Of a DNA stretch of 64,000 nt, positions 1 through 8,106 are shown one piece after another. This DNA is from Planobispora longispora (GTDB lineage Bacteria; Actinomycetota; Actinomycetes; Streptosporangiales; Streptosporangiaceae): assembly GCF_016863135.1 (NCBI RefSeq), contig NZ_BOOH01000012.1, positions 62,001-126,000 on the forward strand, read 5' to 3'. The notes under the pieces were generated by a model. The model saw nothing but the letters and a program-made list of their open reading frames with translations, had not been told where the DNA came from and did not search any database. A program made the position numbers and the translations under genes. Numbering within the stretch: the stretch's first letter is position 1; each line of letters begins with the position of its first letter.

Positions 1-171
1 GACCAGGCGGCCGTGGACGCCGCCCTGGCCGCGATGGTCCAGGTGGCCAGGGGCGAGGGCAACATGATCCCCACCATGCTCGACGCGGTCCGCGCCGAGG
101 CCACCCTGGGGGAGATCTGCGACGCCCTCCGCGACGTCTGGGGCGTCTACACCGAACCCGCCCGCTTCTAG
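1..171 (+). CDS. acyl-CoA mutase large subunit family protein (3' end only)
   Basis: Only the last 56 codons lie in the window. The visible tail contains GNMIPTMLDAVRAEATLGEI, then LRDVWGVYTEPARF and a TAG stop. This is the typical end of the TIM-barrel catalytic chain of methylmalonyl-CoA mutase-type, B12-dependent acyl-CoA mutases, which interconvert branched and linear acyl-CoAs. Ending in EPARF with no Rossmann-like B12 domain after it suggests the large-subunit form, whose cobalamin-binding partner is a separate protein. The substrate (methylmalonyl-, isobutyryl- or ethylmalonyl-CoA) cannot be told from this fragment. Confidence 0.8.
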   Translation, partial: DQAAVDAALAAMVQVARGEGNMIPTMLDAVRAEATLGEICDALRDVWGVYTEPARF

Positions 172-216
172 GTCTCGCGGTCCGTGACGGGCCCGTGATG
201 CGGCAGGATTGGAGTC

Positions 217-1149
217 ATGAGCCCAGCGGACTTTACTCGACCCGGATCGCTGTACGGTGCCGTGGACCTCGGCGCGCGCAAGCAGGCGCTGGAGGCGCAG
301 GCGAGGCGGGAGGCCGTCGCGCAGGAAACCGGCGGCGCTCCGGCGCAGGTCGTCGATGTCGACGACGCAAACTTCGCGACCGAGGTCGTCGAACGCTCCA
401 TGAACAGCCTGGTGCTGCTGGAGCTCACCGTCACCCGCGCCGAACAGGCCAGGCAGTACAGCCTGCTGCTGGAGAAACTGGCCGCGGAGAACGCCGGCCG
501 GTGGACGCTGGCCCGGGTGGACGTCGAGGTCAGCAGGCAGATCGCCCAGGCCCTGCGGGTGCAGAACGTGCCCGCCCTTTACGCCATCTTCCAGGGGCAG
601 CCGGTCGCGGTCGTCCCCGGCATCGCCACCGAGGAGCAGCTGCGCGACTGGCTCGTCCAGCTCATGGAGGCCCTGGCCCAGTACCTCCCGCCGCCCGGGG
701 AGGAGGAGGGGATCGGCGCCCGCCCCGAGGAGGCGCCGGTGGACCCCGACATCCTCGACGCGGAGCGCGCCATCGACGCCGGTGACCTCGACGGCGCGAC
801 CGCGGCGTACGAACGGCTGCTGGCCCGCTCCCCGAACAACGAGGACGCCAAGCTGGGCCTGGCCGGGCTCGGCCTGATCCGCCGGACCCAGAGCGTCGAC
901 CCCGCCGAGCTGGAGCGCCGCCTGGGCGATCCCGCCGACGTCGAGGCCCAGCTCCTGGCCGCCGACTTCGAGATGCTCTCCGGAGAGGTGGACGCCGCCT
1001 TCGACCGCCTCGTCGGGGTGGTGCGCAGGACCGCGGGCGACGGCCGCGACCGGGCCCGGGTGCACCTGCTCGGCCTGTTCGACACGCTTCCGGCGGACGA
1101 CCCGTCGGTCGTCAAGGCCCGCAGGAGCCTGGCGTCCGCCCTGTTCTAA
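217..1149 (+). CDS. Thioredoxin-fold/TPR protein, CnoX (YbbN)-like
   Basis: A 310-residue cytoplasmic protein. Residues about 45-155 form a thioredoxin-like domain, with VDVDDANFATEV at the start and the cis-proline segment VQNVPALYAIFQGQPV near residue 119. Residues about 175-310 are TPR-like helices (AIDAGDLDGATAAYERLLARS). The active-site CxxC is missing: the corresponding stretch reads ELTVTRAEQARQ, so it cannot do dithiol chemistry. Known CnoX/YbbN proteins are co-chaperones that hand clients to DnaK and GroEL; that role here is inferred from domain order. The ATG follows the mutase stop by 45 nt. No signal peptide. Confidence 0.85.
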   Translation: MSPADFTRPGSLYGAVDLGARKQALEAQARREAVAQETGGAPAQVVDVDDANFATEVVERSMNSLVLLELTVTRAEQARQYSLLLEKLAAENAGRWTLARVDVEVSRQIAQALRVQNVPALYAIFQGQPVAVVPGIATEEQLRDWLVQLMEALAQYLPPPGEEEGIGARPEEAPVDPDILDAERAIDAGDLDGATAAYERLLARSPNNEDAKLGLAGLGLIRRTQSVDPAELERRLGDPADVEAQLLAADFEMLSGEVDAAFDRLVGVVRRTAGDGRDRARVHLLGLFDTLPADDPSVVKARRSLASALF

Positions 1150-1201
1150 TTAACGGCTGAAAACTGTCATACAGGGATGTTTCGCCGGGCATGAACACGG
1201 T

Positions 1202-1831
1202 GTGAGGGTCGTCACCATCTCCGCGACGTACGGCACCGCCGGCAGCGTCATCGGCCCCGCGGTGGCCGAGCGCCTCGGCGTGCCGTTCGTGGACCGGGCC
1301 ATTCCCGGCGCGGTGGCCGCGGAGCTGGGCTGCACGCTGGAGGAGGCCCTCTCCCACGACGACCGTTCCGAGCACGGGCTGGGCTGGTTGTTGTCGGGGG
1401 CCTCGCGGCTGCCCACGGCCACCTTCGGCGGGGTGGACGTCTACCTGCCCGGGGCCCTGCCGCCCTCGCCCGAGGACTTCGCCGTCCACACCGAGAACGT
1501 GATCAAGCAGGTCGCGCACGAGCAGGGCGGGGTCATCCTCGGGCGGGCCGGGGCGCTGGTCCTGGCGGACCACCCCGGCGCGCTGCACGTGCGGCTGGAC
1601 GCCCCGCCCCGGCGGCGGATCCTGCGGACGGCGGCGCTGACCGGCCTGAGCGAGCGCCAGGCCCGCAAGCTGGTGGAGGACAACGACCGGGCGCGCACCG
1701 CCTACGTCCGCCACTTCTACCGCGCCGACCCCGCCTCACCCCACCTCTACCACCTGGTCGTGGACAGCACGGTCATCCCGGTGGACGCCTGCGTCGAGCT
1801 GATCGCGACCGCGTCGCAGGCGCTCGACTGA
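1202..1831 (+). CDS. Cytidylate kinase-like family protein
   Basis: A 209-residue P-loop-type protein starting at GTG. The N-terminus, VVTISATYGTAGSVIGPAVA, followed by ERLGVPFVDR, has the layout of the cytidylate-kinase-like family, where a degenerate G-x-G-G/S loop replaces a classical Walker A GKS/T. The centre has GRAGALVLADHPGALHVRLDAP followed by basic residues, and the LSERQARKLVEDNDRARTAYVRHFY stretch resembles the lid region. These proteins are predicted nucleotide kinases of unknown substrate; CMP kinase activity is not implied. It stands alone between the Trx/TPR gene and the malic enzyme. Family assignment is firm, function is not. Confidence 0.75.
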   Translation: MRVVTISATYGTAGSVIGPAVAERLGVPFVDRAIPGAVAAELGCTLEEALSHDDRSEHGLGWLLSGASRLPTATFGGVDVYLPGALPPSPEDFAVHTENVIKQVAHEQGGVILGRAGALVLADHPGALHVRLDAPPRRRILRTAALTGLSERQARKLVEDNDRARTAYVRHFYRADPASPHLYHLVVDSTVIPVDACVELIATASQALD

Positions 1832-1946
1832 GCGTTTCCGGCGCGCTCCCGGCCCGCGGTCGGCGGGCGGCGGCGCGGACACCTGCCCGGGAGTGGCACG
1901 ATGGAGGGATCCTGAACCAGGTCAGTCGCAAAGGAGCAGATTGACT

Positions 1947-3359
1947 GTGGCCACTGTGCCGAGTGTGTCGTACTCCATCACCGTGCGGCTGGAGGTGCCG
2001 GCCGGTGGCAAGGCCGTCAGCCAGCTCACTCACGCCGTTGAGTCCGCCGGGGGCGTGGTCACCGCGCTCGACGTGACCACCGCGGGGCACGAGACCCTGC
2101 GCATCGACGTCACGTGCGCCGCGCGTGACACCGACCACGCCCAGGCCATCGTCGACAATCTCGACGACGTCGAGGGCGTGGTCATCCACAAGGTTTCCGA
2201 CCGGACCTTCCTCATGCATCTCGGCGGCAAGATCGAGATGAAGTCGAAGGTGCCGCTGCGCAACCGTGACGAGCTCTCCATGGCCTACACGCCCGGCGTC
2301 GCCCGGGTCTCCATGGCGATCGCCCGCAACCCCGAGGACGCCCGCCGTCTGACGATCAAGCGCAACAGCGTCGCCGTGGTCACCGACGGCTCGGCCGTGC
2401 TCGGCCTGGGCAACATCGGCCCGGCCGCCGCGCTCCCCGTCATGGAGGGCAAGGCCGCGCTGTTCAAGCGGTTCGCCGACATCGACGCCTGGCCGATCTG
2501 CCTGGACACCCAGGACGTCGACGAGATCGTCCGGACGGTCCAGCTCATCGCGCCCGGCTTCGGCGGCATCAACCTGGAGGACATCTCCGCGCCGCGCTGC
2601 TTCGAGGTGGAGCGGAGGCTGCGGGCGCTGCTGGACATCCCGGTCTTCCACGACGACCAGCACGGCACCGCGATCTGCGTCCTGGCCGCGCTGACCAACG
2701 CGCTGCGCGTGGTCGGCAAGGACCTGTCCGGCGTCCGCATCGCCCTGGCCGGAGCCGGCGCGGCCGGTACGGCGGTGCTGCGCCTGCTGCTCGCGGCCGG
2801 CGCGCGCAACGTGATCGTCTGCGACTACCGGGGAGCCGTCCACCTCGGGCGCGACGACCTGGACGACTCGCTGCGGTGGATCGCCGAGCACACCAACGGC
2901 GAGGGATACTCCGGCGACCTGCGCGGCGCGGTCAAGGGCGCCGACGTGTTCGTCGGAGTGTCCGCCCCCGGCATCCTCAACGGCGACGACATCGCCACGA
3001 TGGCCGAGAACGCCGTGGTCTTCGCGCTGGCCAATCCGGAGCCGGAGGTCTCGCCCGACGACGCCCGCGAGCACGCGGCCGTGGTCGCCACCGGGCGCTC
3101 GGACTACCCCAACCAGATCAACAACGTGCTGGCCTTCCCCGGTGTCTTCCGGGGGCTGCTCGACGCCCAGGCCAGCGTGGTCAACGAGGAGATGCTGCTG
3201 GCGGCGGCCCGGGCGCTGGCCGCCGTGGTCACCGCCGAGGAGCTCGGCCCGAACTACATCATCCCCAGCGTGTTCCACCCGGACGTGGCGGGCGCCGTCG
3301 CGGCGGCCGTGCGCGAGTCGGCCGGCGGCCGTGCGCGCACCGGCATGACCGAGGTGTGA
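1947..3359 (+). CDS. NAD(P)-dependent malic enzyme with N-terminal ACT domain
   Basis: Oxidatively decarboxylates malate to pyruvate. A regulatory ACT-like domain (residues about 8-85, [14 protein letters not shown] onward) precedes the malic domain, with the substrate tyrosine in MAYTPGVA near residue 114, [15 protein letters not shown] near 146, metal ligands in NLEDIS (E211/D212) and FHDDQHGTA (D236/D237), then a Rossmann NAD-binding domain, [15 protein letters not shown], near 268. An AAGGAG site at 1931-1936 sits 10 nt before GTG 1947; TTG 1941 in the same frame is the alternative start. Length (470 aa) fits ACT-fused bacterial malic enzymes. The ACT domain suggests control by an amino acid, not shown here. 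Confidence 0.92.
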   Translation: MATVPSVSYSITVRLEVPAGGKAVSQLTHAVESAGGVVTALDVTTAGHETLRIDVTCAARDTDHAQAIVDNLDDVEGVVIHKVSDRTFLMHLGGKIEMKSKVPLRNRDELSMAYTPGVARVSMAIARNPEDARRLTIKRNSVAVVTDGSAVLGLGNIGPAAALPVMEGKAALFKRFADIDAWPICLDTQDVDEIVRTVQLIAPGFGGINLEDISAPRCFEVERRLRALLDIPVFHDDQHGTAICVLAALTNALRVVGKDLSGVRIALAGAGAAGTAVLRLLLAAGARNVIVCDYRGAVHLGRDDLDDSLRWIAEHTNGEGYSGDLRGAVKGADVFVGVSAPGILNGDDIATMAENAVVFALANPEPEVSPDDAREHAAVVATGRSDYPNQINNVLAFPGVFRGLLDAQASVVNEEMLLAAARALAAVVTAEELGPNYIIPSVFHPDVAGAVAAAVRESAGGRARTGMTEV

Positions 3360-3442
3360 CCGCCCGGCTCCGCACCCGCTCCCGCCGGTGAATTGCGGGG
3401 GCGGGGCGGCGCGCGACGGACTCCACCCATCATCATGGAGGG

Positions 3443-4021
3443 ATGGCGGAGGCGATCTATGTGGGCGGGCTCCTCGTGGCGACCCCGAAGCTCGATGACC
3501 CGAACTTCCGGCGCTGCGTGGTCCTGATCCTGGAGCACGACGAGGCCGGGGGCACCCTCGGCGTGGTGCTCAACCGGCCGAGTGAGATCTCGGTCACCGA
3601 CGTGCTGCCCACCTGGGAGGGGCTGGTCACCAGCCCGTCCGTGCTGTTCCAGGGCGGTCCGGTGCAGACCGACAGCGCCCTGGCGCTGGCCGCGGTCCCG
3701 AGCGGCCAGGAGCCGCTGGGCTGGCGGCGGCTGCACACCGGCAACGCCTCGGTGTCCCGCCTCGGCACCGTCGACCTCGACGCCCCGCCGGAGATCCTCG
3801 CCGGTGAGATCGCCCAGATGAGGATCTTCGCCGGATACGCGGGATGGACCTCCGGACAGCTGGAGGCCGAGATCGGCGAGGGCGCGTGGTACGTGGTGGA
3901 CTCCGAGCCCGGAGACACCTTCCACGACACCCCCGAGACCCTGTGGCGCGCGGTCCTCCGCCGCCAGCGCGGAGAACTCGCCTACGTGGCGACCTGCCCC
4001 GACGACCCCTCGATGAACTGA
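3443..4021 (+). CDS. YqgE/AlgH family protein (UPF0301)
   Basis: A 192-residue protein with the family hallmarks: GGLLVATPKLDDPNFRRCVV at the N-terminus, LEHDEAGGTLGVVLNRP, FQGGPVQTDSAL in the middle, and RIFAGYAGWTSGQLEAEI towards the end. The family is widespread and folds as a compact alpha/beta domain; AlgH in Pseudomonas affects alginate regulation but no general biochemical role is agreed. A GGAGGG site lies directly before ATG 3443. It is the last plus-strand gene before the TetR repressor on the opposite strand. Confidence 0.9.
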   Translation: MAEAIYVGGLLVATPKLDDPNFRRCVVLILEHDEAGGTLGVVLNRPSEISVTDVLPTWEGLVTSPSVLFQGGPVQTDSALALAAVPSGQEPLGWRRLHTGNASVSRLGTVDLDAPPEILAGEIAQMRIFAGYAGWTSGQLEAEIGEGAWYVVDSEPGDTFHDTPETLWRAVLRRQRGELAYVATCPDDPSMN

Positions 4022-4068
4022 CCCTCCCCCGGCCCGCGACGGAGCGCGACGCGGGAAGGCGCCGGTCG

Positions 4069-4758
4069 TCAGTCCCCGGGCCGCGGCGCGTCGGCGTCGC
4101 CGTGGACCCGCGGCGCGTCGGCGTCGCCGTCGACAGGGCCGCGGTCCCAGCCGGGGCGCAGGGAGCGCTCGGCCAGGGAGAGGATCTGCTCCAGGCGCTC
4201 GCCGAAGGCGGGCAGGTCCTCGATGCTCCGGGGGTGGCAGGACTCGAAGCCGACGCGCGCCACGGTGGTGAACAGGGAGACCACGAAGTGGGGGAGGAGA
4301 TCGTCGGGTGAGGAGCCCTCGCGGCGGGCGATCTCGGCGATGAGCCGCTGCTCGTTCTCCATCATCCGGCGGACGCTTCCGGCGAAGAGGGCCGGAGTGT
4401 TCTCGATCAGCTCGCGGGCCTTGAGGAACCGGGCGGTCTCGGTCAGGTCTCCGCGCTGCAGCTCGGTGACGACCGCGCGCATGGCGTGGCTGAGCGCGGT
4501 GAAGGGCGGTTCCCCGGCGGGACGGCCGGCGAGTTCCCTCAGCATGACCTCCTGTCCGTCGACGGGAAGGGAGAGCGCGACGTCCTCCTTGGTCGCGAAG
4601 TAGCGGAAGAACGTGCGCGGCGAGACGTCCACGGCGGCCGCGATCTGGTCGACCGTCGTGGCCTCGTAGCCCTGGGCGGCGAACAGCTCCAGGGCGGCGT
4701 CGATGAGTGCCAGCCGTGTTCTCTGCTTCTTGCGCTCACGTAGGCCGGGCTGACTCAT
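4069..4758 (-). CDS. TetR/AcrR family transcriptional regulator
   Basis: A 229-residue repressor-type protein with an N-terminal TetR helix-turn-helix (TRLALIDAALELFAAQGYEA, then TTVDQIAAAVDVSPRTFFRYFATKED) and a helical ligand-binding C-terminal half. ATG 4758 is chosen because an AGGAGGT site ends 7 nt before it; the upstream in-frame GTG at 4767 lies inside that site. The gene diverges from an MFS drug-type exporter, and the shared 150-nt gap holds two good palindromes, so it most likely represses that exporter and itself. The last 18 residues are two copies of V-D/H-GDADAPR encoded by a 27-nt tandem repeat, probably a late slippage product without function. Confidence 0.9.
   Translation of the reverse strand: MSQPGLRERKKQRTRLALIDAALELFAAQGYEATTVDQIAAAVDVSPRTFFRYFATKEDVALSLPVDGQEVMLRELAGRPAGEPPFTALSHAMRAVVTELQRGDLTETARFLKARELIENTPALFAGSVRRMMENEQRLIAEIARREGSSPDDLLPHFVVSLFTTVARVGFESCHPRSIEDLPAFGERLEQILSLAERSLRPGWDRGPVDGDADAPRVHGDADAPRPGD
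4081..4134. repeat. 27-nt tandem repeat, two copies
   Basis: Copies 4081-4107 and 4108-4134 differ at one base. They encode the duplicated nonapeptide at the C-terminus of the TetR protein and keep the frame. The array ends 12 nt inside the stop codon. Confidence 0.85.
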
Positions 4759-4834
4759 GGCTGTCACCTCCTCGCAACATGGACTTCACAGTCTGCCACA
4801 AGTCAGAGACTGCCTCATAAAAGGATTTGTCATC

Positions 4835-4849
4835 TGTCAGCTCCTGACA
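4835..4849. promoter_or_regulatory. Palindrome TGTCAG-CTC-CTGACA, candidate TetR operator
   Basis: Perfect 6-bp inverted repeat with a 3-nt spacer in the gap between the divergent tetR and MFS genes. Its position, 63 nt before the exporter ATG and 77 nt before tetR, suits control of either promoter. Binding is inferred from symmetry and location only. Confidence 0.5.
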
Positions 4850-4867
4850 TAAATTACCCGAGCTGAT

Positions 4868-4882
4868 GTCCCAAATTGGGAC
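4868..4882. promoter_or_regulatory. Palindrome GTCCCAA-A-TTGGGAC, candidate TetR operator
   Basis: Perfect 7-bp inverted repeat with a single central A, 29 nt upstream of the exporter start codon, where a bound repressor would block initiation. Its sequence differs from the palindrome at 4835, so only one of the two may be the cognate operator. Confidence 0.55.
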
Positions 4883-4911
4883 CTACCTACGTGAACAGGG
4901 GGAACCCTTCC

Positions 4912-6498
4912 ATGGCAAATGCCAAGACGGTGGTGGCACCGCCGCCATCTGAACCGGGCAAATCGTCCAGGCAGGGTCATCCTTGGCTCACTCTGCTGGC
5001 GGTCTCGCTGGGCGTGATGATGGTGATGCTCGACGGCACCGTCGTCGCCATCGCCAACCCCGTGATCGGCGCCGAGCTCAAGGCCTCCCTCGAGGATCTG
5101 CAGTGGGTGACCAGCGGCTACCTGCTGGCCCTCGCGGTGTTCCTGATCACCGCCGGCAAGCTCGGCGACCTGTTCGGGCACAAGCGGATCTTCATGATCG
5201 GCATCGCCGGCTTCGCGCTCACCTCGCTCGCCATCGGCCTGAGCGACTCCATCGGCATGCTGATCGCCTTCCGCGTGCTCCAGGGCCTGTTCGGCGCGCT
5301 GCTGCAGCCCGCCGCGCTCGCCCTGCTCCGCGCCGCGTTCCCGGCCGAGAAGCTCAACATGGCGATCGGCATCTGGGGCGCCACGATCGGCCTGTCCAGC
5401 GCGGCCGGCCCCATCGTCGGCGGCCTGCTGGTGGAGCACGTCAACTGGCAGTCGGTGTTCTTCATCAACGTCCCGGTCGGCATCGTCGCGATGATCGTGG
5501 GCGCGCTCGTCGTCAAGGAGAGCAGGGCCGAGTCCCTGTCCAAGGTCGACTGGCTCGGCGTCGTGCTCCTGTCGGGCGCGATGTTCTGCCTCATCTGGGC
5601 GATCATCAAGGCCCCCGAGTACGGCTGGGGCGACACCAAGACCATCGCCTTCCTCGCGGGCGCCGTGGTGGTCGGTGCGGCGTTCGTCTGGTGGCAGGGC
5701 AAGGCGGCCGAGCCGCTGGTCCCGCTCAGCCTGTTCAAGAACCTGTCGGTCGCCGTCGGCACGCTGCTGATGGTCCTGATGGCGTTCTCGATGTTCGGCG
5801 CCATGTTCTTCCTCACGTTCTACTTCCAGGGCGTGCACGACCTGTCGCCGCTGGACGCGGGCATCCGCATGCTCCCGATGAGCGCGGGCATGATCGTCGC
5901 CTCGCCGCTGGCGGGCGCGGCGATCAGCAAGTTCGGTCCGAAGATCCCCATCGCGGTGGGCATGCTGATCACCGCCACCGCGATGTTCCTCCTGTCCCGC
6001 CTGGGCGTGGAGGACGGCTACACGGCCAGCGCGATCCCGTTCGTGCTGCTCGCCTTCGGCCTCTCGCCCGTCATGGTCGGCGCCACCGAGATCATCGTGG
6101 GCAACGCCCCCGAGGAGCTCAGCGGGGTCGCGGGCGGCATGCAGCAGTCGGCGATGCAGGTCGGCGGCTCGCTGGGCACCGCGGTGCTCGGCGCGGTGGT
6201 CGCCGCCAAGGTGAGCGAGGTGCTCCCCGGCTACTGGAGCGCCGCCAAGCTGCCGCAGCTCCCGCCCGAGCAGATGGCGCTCGTCGAGGAGGGGGCGAAC
6301 TTCGCCCAGTCCGGCGCCGCCCCCGGCACCCCCGAGCCGGTGGTCCAGGCGATCGCCGGTGCGGTGAACTCCTCCTTCCTGGACGGCATGCACCTCGCCT
6401 TCCAGTTCAGCACCGGCGTCGCGGTGCTCGCCGCTCTGCTCGCGCTGGTCGTCAAGGCCGGCCGCAAGACCGAGGGCGCCCCGATCCACATGGGCTGA
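4912..6498 (+). CDS. MFS exporter, DHA2 (EmrB/QacA) 14-TM family
   Basis: A 528-residue inner-membrane drug:proton antiporter-type protein. It opens with LAVSLGVMMVMLDGTVVAIA and WVTSGYLLALAVFLITAGKL, followed by GDLFGHKRIFMIGIAGF (motif A) and RVLQGLFGALLQPAALALL with a GPIVGGLLVEHVNWQSVFFI segment (motif C), all typical of DHA2 exporters. About 14 hydrophobic segments follow. ATG 4912 is chosen over in-frame TTG 4876 and GTG 4891 because AGGGGGAA lies 8 nt upstream, and because an upstream start would put the operator-like palindrome at 4868-4882 inside the gene. Divergent from a TetR gene that probably represses it. The substrate cannot be predicted. Confidence 0.92.
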   Translation: MANAKTVVAPPPSEPGKSSRQGHPWLTLLAVSLGVMMVMLDGTVVAIANPVIGAELKASLEDLQWVTSGYLLALAVFLITAGKLGDLFGHKRIFMIGIAGFALTSLAIGLSDSIGMLIAFRVLQGLFGALLQPAALALLRAAFPAEKLNMAIGIWGATIGLSSAAGPIVGGLLVEHVNWQSVFFINVPVGIVAMIVGALVVKESRAESLSKVDWLGVVLLSGAMFCLIWAIIKAPEYGWGDTKTIAFLAGAVVVGAAFVWWQGKAAEPLVPLSLFKNLSVAVGTLLMVLMAFSMFGAMFFLTFYFQGVHDLSPLDAGIRMLPMSAGMIVASPLAGAAISKFGPKIPIAVGMLITATAMFLLSRLGVEDGYTASAIPFVLLAFGLSPVMVGATEIIVGNAPEELSGVAGGMQQSAMQVGGSLGTAVLGAVVAAKVSEVLPGYWSAAKLPQLPPEQMALVEEGANFAQSGAAPGTPEPVVQAIAGAVNSSFLDGMHLAFQFSTGVAVLAALLALVVKAGRKTEGAPIHMG

Positions 6499-6555
6499 TC
6501 CCGGCCCGTCCGCCGGGAGAGGCCACGCCCTCCCGGCCCGGTCCCGGCTCTTTCC

Positions 6556-6592
6556 GGTACGGCTCCCGCCATCTCCTGGCGGGAGCCGTACC
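6556..6592 (+). terminator. Strong hairpin terminator after the MFS gene
   Basis: A perfect 16-bp stem (GGTACGGCTCCCGCCA and its complement) around a TCTCC loop, 57 nt after the exporter stop. There is no long U-run, as is usual for actinomycete terminators. Confidence 0.7.
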
Positions 6593-6682
6593 CGCATGTG
6601 GGGACGGTCGCGCCCGCGCGCACAGATGCCGCCGGGAGACACCGGAGAAGACCGCGAGACCCCGGCCGCATAAAATCGACGG

Positions 6683-6937
6683 GTGAGCACGAAGATTCTT
6701 CCTGAGAGCGACGTCCGGCCGAACCTGTCGCACGGCGACGGCGACCACGAGCGGTTCGCCCACTACGTCGAGAAGAACAAGATCATGGAGAGCGCGCTCA
6801 CCGGGACGCCGGTGCGCGCGCTCTGCGGCAAGGTCTGGGTGCCGAACCGGGACCCACAGAAGTTCCCGGTCTGCCCCGAGTGCAAGGAGATCTACGAAGG
6901 GCTGCCGAAGGGCGGAGACGACGACAAGAAGGAGTGA
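6683..6937 (+). CDS. DUF3039 domain protein
   Basis: An 84-residue acidic protein. HERFAHYVEKNKIMESALTG is followed by PVRALCGKVWVP and KFPVCPECKEIYEGLP, the pattern of DUF3039, a small actinobacterial family. The cysteine in RALCG and the CPEC pair could form a zinc knuckle. It ends in a charged tail (GDDDKKE). GTG 6683 is the only start that keeps the conserved N-terminus. No biochemical function is established for this family; a regulatory or protein-binding role would be a guess. Confidence 0.88.
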   Translation: MSTKILPESDVRPNLSHGDGDHERFAHYVEKNKIMESALTGTPVRALCGKVWVPNRDPQKFPVCPECKEIYEGLPKGGDDDKKE

Positions 6938-6978
6938 GTGTTGCTCCCGGTTGATCGCCCCCGATGAGGTTACGGTCG

Positions 6979-7002
6979 GGATGTCGCTGAAGGGCGACAT
7001 CC
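6979..7002. other. Hairpin GGATGTCGC / GCGACATCC
   Basis: Perfect 9-bp stem around a TGAAGG loop, between the DUF3039 gene and the metalloprotease gene and 31 nt before the latter's ATG. It may be a weak terminator, a 5'-UTR hairpin or an operator; the sequence does not decide. Confidence 0.45.
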
Positions 7003-7032
7003 GGCCTGACCGGGTGATTCATCGGGGGAATC

Positions 7033-8106
7033 ATGTTCGCGCGCGCGATCGCCGTCGTCTCGTCATGCCTGTTGTCGGCGGGCGCGCCGCACGTCGCGGA
7101 CGCCGCCCCCGCCTCGCCGCCGGCTCCGGCCCCGGGGGCGCTCTCCGCCCCGTCATCCGCCGCGGCTCCCGGTGCGCTCTCCGCCCCGGCGTCCGCCGCG
7201 GTCCCGGGCGCGGTCTCCGCCCCGTGGCTCGTCCCGGCCCCGGGCGCCGCTCCCGCGCGCTCCGCCGGGTCCGGCTCCGATGAGTGCCCGGACGCCGCGC
7301 GGACCGCGGGCAGGGGACCGGGCCGGGGGCCCGAGCCCCGCGCGCCCGGGCCGGAGCAGGTCGCCGGGCTGATCGCCGATCTGGACGCTCGCAGGTCGGC
7401 GCTGCGCCGGACCGATCGGGAGCCGGTCACCGTCCCCACCTGGATCCACGTCATAACCGACGGCCCCCGGGGCGCCTCCGACAGCGCCGTGCGCGAGCAG
7501 ATGACCGTGCTCGACGCCGCCTACGGCGGCCGGCTCGGCGGGGCCGACACCGGCATCAGGTTCCGGCTCGCCGGCCTGACCAGGACGGACAACCCCGCCT
7601 GGTTCCGGGACCCGCTCTCCCACGAGCAGGCGATCAAGCAGATGCGCCGGGGCGGTCCCGAGACGCTCAACCTCTACGTCGCCCAGCTCGGCCGGCTGGT
7701 GCTGGGCTACTCCACCTATCCGCACCAGTACGCCGGCGCGCCCGTCCTGGACGGCGTGGTCGTCGACTGGCGCAGCCTGCCCGGCGGATCACTGCGCGAC
7801 TTCGACCGCGGCTACACCGGGGTCCACGAGATCGGCCACTGGCTCGGCCTGCTGCACACCTTCGAGAACGGCTGCCAGGGGCCCGGGGACGCGATCGCCG
7901 ACACCCCGCCCGAGGCGCACCCCACCGAGGGTTGCCCGGAGGGCAAGGACACCTGCCCGGGGAGCGGCCCGGACCCGATCCACAACTTCATGGACTACTC
8001 CGCCGACGCCTGCATGTCGGAGTTCACCGAGGGACAGGCGCTGCGCATGCGGGAGGCCTGGGCCGTGTACCGGCAGACGGACCAGGACATTACTCTTGAC
8101 AGGTGA
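7033..8106 (+). CDS. Secreted zinc metalloprotease, M43 (pappalysin)-like
   Basis: A 357-residue exported protease. A signal peptide (residues about 1-25, cleavage near VADA-AP) is followed by an Ala/Pro-rich linker (26-80) made of roughly three 12-residue repeats of the G-A-L-S-A-P type. The catalytic domain runs from about residue 105. The extended metzincin motif HEIGHWLGLLH lies at 265-275 and a Met-turn region, NFMDYSADACMSEFTEGQALRM, lies downstream. Cysteines flanking the active site suggest disulfides, consistent with secretion. ATG 7033 follows GGGGGAA. The stop overlaps the next gene's GTG (GTGA), so the two are probably translated together. Substrate unknown. Confidence 0.9.
   Translation: MFARAIAVVSSCLLSAGAPHVADAAPASPPAPAPGALSAPSSAAAPGALSAPASAAVPGAVSAPWLVPAPGAAPARSAGSGSDECPDAARTAGRGPGRGPEPRAPGPEQVAGLIADLDARRSALRRTDREPVTVPTWIHVITDGPRGASDSAVREQMTVLDAAYGGRLGGADTGIRFRLAGLTRTDNPAWFRDPLSHEQAIKQMRRGGPETLNLYVAQLGRLVLGYSTYPHQYAGAPVLDGVVVDWRSLPGGSLRDFDRGYTGVHEIGHWLGLLHTFENGCQGPGDAIADTPPEAHPTEGCPEGKDTCPGSGPDPIHNFMDYSADACMSEFTEGQALRMREAWAVYRQTDQDITLDR

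Noticed and set aside
1773..3278. 501-residue minus-strand open frame opposite the malic enzyme
   Set aside because: Its translation is low-complexity G/R/D/H-rich, with no recognisable domain, and it exactly covers a well-supported enzyme gene on the plus strand.
4837..6690. 617-residue minus-strand frame opposite the MFS exporter
   Set aside because: Shadow frame rich in H, R, E and D; the exporter on the plus strand has clear membrane helices and motifs.
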